Below, one piece after another: positions 46,376-49,902 of a stretch of 49,902 nucleotides of DNA (its first letter is position 1; each line of letters starts with the position of its first letter). Both the position numbers and the translations under genes were made by a program. This stretch comes from Burkholderiales bacterium (GTDB taxonomy: Bacteria > Pseudomonadota > Gammaproteobacteria > Burkholderiales > Casimicrobiaceae). The notes under the pieces were generated by a model that did not search any database, was not told the origin of the DNA, and saw nothing but the letters and a program-made list of their open reading frames with translations. Location of the stretch: assembly GCA_025352105.1 (NCBI GenBank), contig JANXUB010000193.1:1-49902 (forward strand), read 5' to 3'.

Positions 46376-46687
46376 ATGCAGATGAACCCGATCAACCAGC
46401 CGCTTCACGAGTCGCTTCGACACCAGCGAACCGCCGTGCTTGACGCTGCGCAGCGGCACAAGGCGTACAACCTGCGCATATTCGGTTCGGTCGCGCGCGG
46501 TGCCGAGCGATCATCAAGCGACATCGACATTTTGGTAGATGCGTTGCCCGGTGCCACGCTTTTTGATCTGGGCGCATTGCAGGTTGAGCTTGAGGAATTG
46601 CTCGGCGCAAACGTCGATTTGGTAACGCCCGGTGATCTGCCGATGTCGTTTCGTAGCGCAGTGCTCGCGGAAGCAGTCGCGATATGA
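46376..46687 (+). CDS. mntA: Minimal nucleotidyltransferase antitoxin (MntA-like)
   Basis: About 103 residues. The polymerase-beta nucleotidyltransferase signature FGSVARGAERSSSDIDILVD has G-S, ten residues, then D-I-D. In characterised MntA/HepT pairs this enzyme adds AMP to a tyrosine of the HEPN toxin and so neutralises it. ATG 46376 or 46382 are equally possible starts; the longer frame to 46346 is unlikely. The stop overlaps the next ATG (ATGA), giving coupled translation with the toxin. Confidence 0.87.
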   Translation: MQMNPINQPLHESLRHQRTAVLDAAQRHKAYNLRIFGSVARGAERSSSDIDILVDALPGATLFDLGALQVELEELLGANVDLVTPGDLPMSFRSAVLAEAVAI

Positions 46688-47031
46688 GCGAGGGCGTGCG
46701 GCTAAACACCCACGTCGCGCAAATGCTGGAGTCAATTGATCTCGCGATGTCCTACGTTGACGGCCTGTCGCAAGACGAATTCATCGCAGATCGCAAAACA
46801 CAACAGGCCGCCGTCTTGAACCTGATCGTTATTGGCGAAATCGCCACAAAAATCGAGCGCGACTTTCCGAATTTCGCAGCCGAGCAGTCGCACATTCCAT
46901 GGAAGAGCATGCGCGGCATGCGCAATCGCATCGCCCACGGTTACTTTGAAATTGATCTTTCCACTGTCTGGGACACGCTGAAGACGGCGTTGCCCGAGTT
47001 ACAAGGGCAGCTACGACTGATACCGCGATAG
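46684..47031 (+). CDS. hepT: HEPN-domain RNase toxin (HepT-like, DUF86)
   Basis: 115-residue HEPN protein, the toxin of the pair. The catalytic R-x4-H motif is MRNRIAHGYF, and the tyrosine two residues after the histidine (H-G-Y) is the one AMPylated by MntA in studied systems. Helical sequence LAMSYVDGLSQDEFIADRKTQQAAVLNLIVIGEIATKI is typical of DUF86. The ATG overlaps the mntA stop. An RNase role and growth arrest are known for homologues and inferred here. Confidence 0.9.
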   Translation: MSEGVRLNTHVAQMLESIDLAMSYVDGLSQDEFIADRKTQQAAVLNLIVIGEIATKIERDFPNFAAEQSHIPWKSMRGMRNRIAHGYFEIDLSTVWDTLKTALPELQGQLRLIPR

Positions 47032-47100
47032 CCAGCATAACGCGCTGAATGCCGAGCGTCTTGTGGACGCACGGCTCAGCATCGATGCATGCTCAGAGGG

Positions 47101-48282
47101 TTACGTGGCCGCGCGAAGCTTCGCCGCCAGCGCGCCCAGCCCAATCGCCTGCGCGCCCTGTCGCAATGGAAACGCCTCCGCGCCCGGATAGACAACGAAT
47201 CGATCTTTCACCCCAAGGTCTTCGCACGCCACGGTGAAGCTTCGCTCCACGCTCGGCGCGGACGAGCGCTTGATCTCGATGGCCAGCTCCGGCGTGCCCC
47301 CGCGCTCGAACACCAGATCTACCTCCGCGCCGTCATGGGTTCGGTAGAAATACGCTTTGCGCTGCGGCCCTGCGGCCTGAATCAGGCTTTCGATCACAAA
47401 GCCCTCATAGCTTGTGCCCGCCACCGGATGTCCGAGCACGTCGTTCCACGTCGCGAGCTCCAGCAACGCATGCACGATGCCGCTGTCGCGCACATAAACC
47501 TTCGGCGTTTTGGTCAGGCGTTTGCCGACGTTGGCGCTCCACGGTAGCAACCGACGCACCAATTGCAAATCCACCAGCAGATCAACGTATCGCGTTAGGG
47601 TGCTTGCGCCGATGCCAAGGCTGCCTGCGAGGCGCGCTTGGTTGAGCAGCGCGCCCTGCTGATGCGCGAGCATGAGCCACCGGCGACCGAGCGTCTCGGT
47701 CGGAATGCGCGGCGCGAACATCGGCACATCACGCTCAAGGTACGAGCGGATGAAATCGCGCCGCCAGTCAAGACTTGCCGTGTCGGTCGCCGCCAGCAAA
47801 CTCTCAGGAAAACCGCCGCGCACCCACAGCGTTTGCGCGTCAATCCCCGACGACTCCGCGTCCAAAATGTCGACTGGGCTGATCTCCATGGTCGCAACCC
47901 GCCCAGCCAACGATTCGGACGACTGCCGAATTAGCTCAAGCGCAGCAGAACCGAGCAACAAAAAGTGACCAAACCGCTCGCCTGCCGCGCGACGGTCATC
48001 AATGATGCCGCGCAGAATTTCGAACAATCCCGGCAGCCGCTGAATCTCATCGATTACCACCAGCTTGCCCGTCTGTGCCCGCAAATACGCATCCGCATCA
48101 TCAAGCCGCCGACGATCCGCCGGGCGCTCCATATCCAGATACACCGCGCCGCCCGGCCAGTCTGACGCAATCTTCTTCGCAAGCGTGGTCTTGCCCACCT
48201 GCCTCGGACCGAGCAAAACGACGGCCGGTACGACCGATCCAAGTCGGCTACGCACTAGATTTTCGACATTTCTCGCAATCAT
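47101..48282 (-). CDS. AAA-family ATPase with DUF4143 domain
   Basis: 393 residues. N-terminal AAA_14-type ATPase: Walker A LLGPRQVGKTT (24-34), Walker B VVIDEIQRLP, sensor LLLGSAALEL. C-terminal DUF4143 domain (about 205-380) includes VYVRDSGIVHALLEL, YEGFVIESLIQAAG and the nuclease-like AEVDLVFERGGTPELAIEIKRS (E-x-D...E-x-K pattern). This family is common in accessory regions and its function is unknown. The gene converges with hepT and diverges from the phd gene, and its start region carries an imperfect TTACGGT inverted repeat. Confidence 0.86.
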   Translation of the reverse strand: MIARNVENLVRSRLGSVVPAVVLLGPRQVGKTTLAKKIASDWPGGAVYLDMERPADRRRLDDADAYLRAQTGKLVVIDEIQRLPGLFEILRGIIDDRRAAGERFGHFLLLGSAALELIRQSSESLAGRVATMEISPVDILDAESSGIDAQTLWVRGGFPESLLAATDTASLDWRRDFIRSYLERDVPMFAPRIPTETLGRRWLMLAHQQGALLNQARLAGSLGIGASTLTRYVDLLVDLQLVRRLLPWSANVGKRLTKTPKVYVRDSGIVHALLELATWNDVLGHPVAGTSYEGFVIESLIQAAGPQRKAYFYRTHDGAEVDLVFERGGTPELAIEIKRSSAPSVERSFTVACEDLGVKDRFVVYPGAEAFPLRQGAQAIGLGALAAKLRAAT

Positions 48283-48430
48283 TACCGTAAATCTATCATG
48301 TAATAACGGAATTACGGTGATAATTTGTCACCACTTTAGTCGGCATGCCCCGCGAGATCGCGCTGGAAAACAAAAATCTTAAGATGTCACCACACCAACC
48401 CGCTTATTGCGTCAGACACGGGCAAATATC

Positions 48431-48688
48431 ATGGCAAATCCCGCACATCGCCAAATCGGCGCTACTGACGCAAGAAATACGCTGAGCGCCCTGCTGGATC
48501 GGGTCGAGGCAGGTGAAGAAATCGTCATCACGCGGCGTGGCCGTCCTGTTGCGCGACTCATCTCAGTGGTTGCAGCAGTCCATGATCGTATCGAAGCCAA
48601 ACGCGCCGCGGACGCTCTCCTCGCCGCCGCGCGCGGCTGGCGGCTGGACGGCATGACAGTGAATGAGCTCAAGGCTGAAGGTCGTTGA
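48431..48688 (+). CDS. Phd/YefM-family antitoxin, apparently orphan
   Basis: 85 residues from ATG 48431 (MANPAHRQIGATDARNTLSALLDRVEAGEEIVITRRGRPVARL). The N-terminal DNA-binding/antitoxin fold matches Phd/YefM. Normally the toxin (PIN, Doc or YoeB type) follows immediately; here the next frame encodes an 80-residue protein with none of those motifs. The residual C-terminus (KRAADALLAAARGWRLDGMTVNELKAEGR) is of the kind that binds a PIN toxin, so loss of a toxin gene is likely. Confidence 0.85.
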   Translation: MANPAHRQIGATDARNTLSALLDRVEAGEEIVITRRGRPVARLISVVAAVHDRIEAKRAADALLAAARGWRLDGMTVNELKAEGR

Positions 48689-48698
48689 GTATTGAGTG

Positions 48699-48941
48699 AT
48701 GATGGCATCATCAGGTACTAAATCTTTGCCGACAGTGATGAAGACATCTCCACGAACACAGCCCGCCATTCCCGTTGATACCGCCGCAGTCGAGGCACGC
48801 GAACAGTTGCAAGCGCTCGCCGCACAGCGAATGTGCGAATTCCTTAATCGCCTTCCGCGTGAACCTGCCGACCCAAGCGCGCCACCGTTGACGCAAAAAG
48901 AGATCAACGCGCTTATCGGCGACATGGAAAAGAACGAATAG
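48699..48941 (+). CDS. Small unrecognised protein after the Phd antitoxin
   Basis: About 80 residues; alternative starts at 48696 (GTG), 48702 and 48738. The middle is a charged helix (VEAREQLQALAAQRMCEFLNRL), then a proline-rich turn and LTQKEINALIGDMEKNE. No membrane segment, catalytic motif or PIN/Doc signature. It follows phd by about ten bases. Possibly a new partner of the antitoxin, or an unrelated small protein. It is close to the HTH-methylase operator. Confidence 0.45.
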   Translation: MMASSGTKSLPTVMKTSPRTQPAIPVDTAAVEAREQLQALAAQRMCEFLNRLPREPADPSAPPLTQKEINALIGDMEKNE

Positions 48942-48949
48942 CAACGCAA

Positions 48950-48968
48950 AGCGGGCAAAATGTCCGCT
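48950..48968. promoter_or_regulatory. Inverted repeat upstream of the HTH-methylase, candidate autoregulatory operator
   Basis: AGCGGGCA-AAA-TGTCCGCT: arms of 8 bp with one mismatch and a three-base centre, ending 33 bases before the ATG of the cytosine methylase. A weak TATTAT (48968-48973) overlaps its right edge. The GGxCAAxxTGTCC core resembles operators bound by HTH-fused methylases of the SsoII type, as I recall them. Confidence 0.5.
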
Positions 48969-49001
48969 ATTATTCCCAGATAAACAATTTCTGAGGAATT
49001 T

Positions 49002-49902
49002 ATGGCGACTGTGCTCACCACCGGCGTGCCGAACTTGGCGCACGAATATCTGGCTCAGGCGCGCAAACACCTCTCGCAATCCGCGCTCGCGAAGCAGCTC
49101 GACATCGACGTGCGCACGCTGCGGCGCTGGGAAGCGCGCGAAATTGAGCCGCCCAAATACATGGCGCTTGCGCTCAAGCAGTTGCTGCTGCCGCTGACGA
49201 CCCCGGCAGTGCCGCCCTTGTCGCGTGAATTCGCCTTCATTGACCTGTTTGCAGGCATTGGTGGCATGCGAAAGGCGTTTGAGAAGATTGGCGGTCAATG
49301 TGTGCTTACGAGCGAATGGGACGCGTACGCCGTCAAGACGTACACCGAAAACTTTCGCGGCCTGCATCGACTGGAAGGGGACATCACCGCTGTCGACGAA
49401 CAGTCTGTGCCCGATCACGACGTGCTGCTCGCGGGATTCCCGTGCCAGCCATTTTCAATTGCGGGCGTGTCGAAAAAGAACGCGCTGGGTCGGCTGCATG
49501 GATTTGATGATGAAACGCAGGGCACGTTATTTTTCGACGTTGAGCGCATCATTGCAGCCAAGCGACCGCGAGCGTTTTTGCTGGAAAACGTCAAGAACCT
49601 CAAGTCGCACGACAAGGGTCGCACGTTTGAAGTCATCCACCGCACACTCACGAAAAAGCTCGGCTACGATGTGCATTTCAAGGTGATTGATGGCGGGCAT
49701 TTCGTACCGCAGCATCGCGAACGCATCATCATCGTTGGCTTTCGGGAGCCGGTCGCGTTCAACTGGAACATGCTGGAATTGCCGCCGAAAGCGAGCCATA
49801 CGCTCGCCGACATTCTCCATCGAACGGACGGCACAGAGCCGCATCTGGCTTGGGACGCAGACCGCTTTTTTGATCACGGAAAGAAAGTGGTCAACCCGAA
49901 GT
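49002..49902 (+). CDS. dcm: Dcm-like DNA (cytosine-5) methyltransferase with N-terminal HTH (partial)
   Basis: The 3' end lies beyond the window; 300 residues are visible. GAGGA at 48993-48997 precedes the ATG. Residues 1-50 form an XRE-like helix-turn-helix ([21 protein letters not shown]). The C5-methylase domain starts with motif [19 protein letters not shown], then the catalytic PCQ in [19 protein letters not shown], motif [16 protein letters not shown] and motif [15 protein letters not shown]. These blocks are close to E. coli Dcm/EcoRII/SsoII methylases, suggesting a CCNGG-type target. The HTH suggests it represses its own promoter. A cognate endonuclease would lie past the window. Confidence 0.93.
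   Translation, partial: MATVLTTGVPNLAHEYLAQARKHLSQSALAKQLDIDVRTLRRWEAREIEPPKYMALALKQLLLPLTTPAVPPLSREFAFIDLFAGIGGMRKAFEKIGGQCVLTSEWDAYAVKTYTENFRGLHRLEGDITAVDEQSVPDHDVLLAGFPCQPFSIAGVSKKNALGRLHGFDDETQGTLFFDVERIIAAKRPRAFLLENVKNLKSHDKGRTFEVIHRTLTKKLGYDVHFKVIDGGHFVPQHRERIIIVGFREPVAFNWNMLELPPKASHTLADILHRTDGTEPHLAWDADRFFDHGKKVVNPK

Noticed and set aside
48281-48340. Imperfect TTACGGT inverted repeats at the DUF4143 ATPase start
   Set aside because: Arms match only about 9 of 11 and overlap the start codon; suggestive but not strong enough to list as an operator.

Overview
The window reads as chromosomal DNA of a Gram-negative betaproteobacterium. The evidence is the gatCAB operon divergent from mreBCD-mrdA-rodA, a single-subunit (homodimeric-type) pyruvate dehydrogenase E1, Tol-Pal and TamAB envelope genes, and moderately high GC. 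Burkholderiales-like is my best guess; the genus cannot be read from the sequence. No rRNA, tRNA, CRISPR array or insertion sequence was recognised.

Layout. (1) 1-4.86 kb: start of the ATP synthase operon (atpI, atpB cut by the window edge) on the minus strand, a polysaccharide ABC exporter (Wzm/Wzt), a HisN-type phosphatase and a Prx5-like peroxiredoxin closed by a strong terminator. (2) 4.9-16.7 kb: an accessory, defence-like island on the plus strand. It holds a PLD-SNF2 helicase, an AlbA_2 (Schlafen-like) ATPase, a large N6-adenine methylase, a nucleotidyltransferase-like protein, an unrecognised 332-residue protein, a decapitated AlbA_2/RecG-like remnant and a SLOG/DprA-like protein. The first three match the helicase-methylase-ATPase (Hma, DISARM-like) plan; the extra genes are overlapped into the same operon. 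(3) 16.8-28.5 kb: PAP2 phosphatase, YciA thioesterase, a dienelactone-hydrolase-like protein, then tamB, tamA, gatB, gatA and gatC on the minus strand. (4) 28.8-39.2 kb: a long plus-strand envelope operon mreB-mreC-mreD-mrdA-rodA-rlpA-tolB-pal-cpoB-mutY, largely joined by 4-base stop/start overlaps, linking cell elongation, septal peptidoglycan processing and Tol-Pal. (5) 39.3-46.3 kb: an SAF-domain oxidoreductase, a PhyH-type dioxygenase, aceE, a divergent Lrp/AsnC regulator and a luciferase-like monooxygenase. (6) 46.4-49.9 kb: a second accessory stretch with an MntA/HepT toxin-antitoxin pair, a DUF4143 ATPase, an orphan Phd-type antitoxin, a small unknown protein and a Dcm-like cytosine methylase with an N-terminal HTH, cut by the window end.

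The most striking cross-cutting feature is short palindromic repeats. At least three REP-like families are present, mostly as inverted pairs. Several have invaded coding sequence: one lies in frame inside the defence methylase, one pair lies in frame inside aceE, and one supplies the C-terminus and stop codon of hisN. Other regulatory-looking elements are a perfect 11-bp-arm palindrome and three 10-bp direct repeats between the defence ATPase and methylase genes, a 12-bp-arm AT-rich inverted repeat before the SLOG gene, and an inverted repeat before the HTH-methylase.
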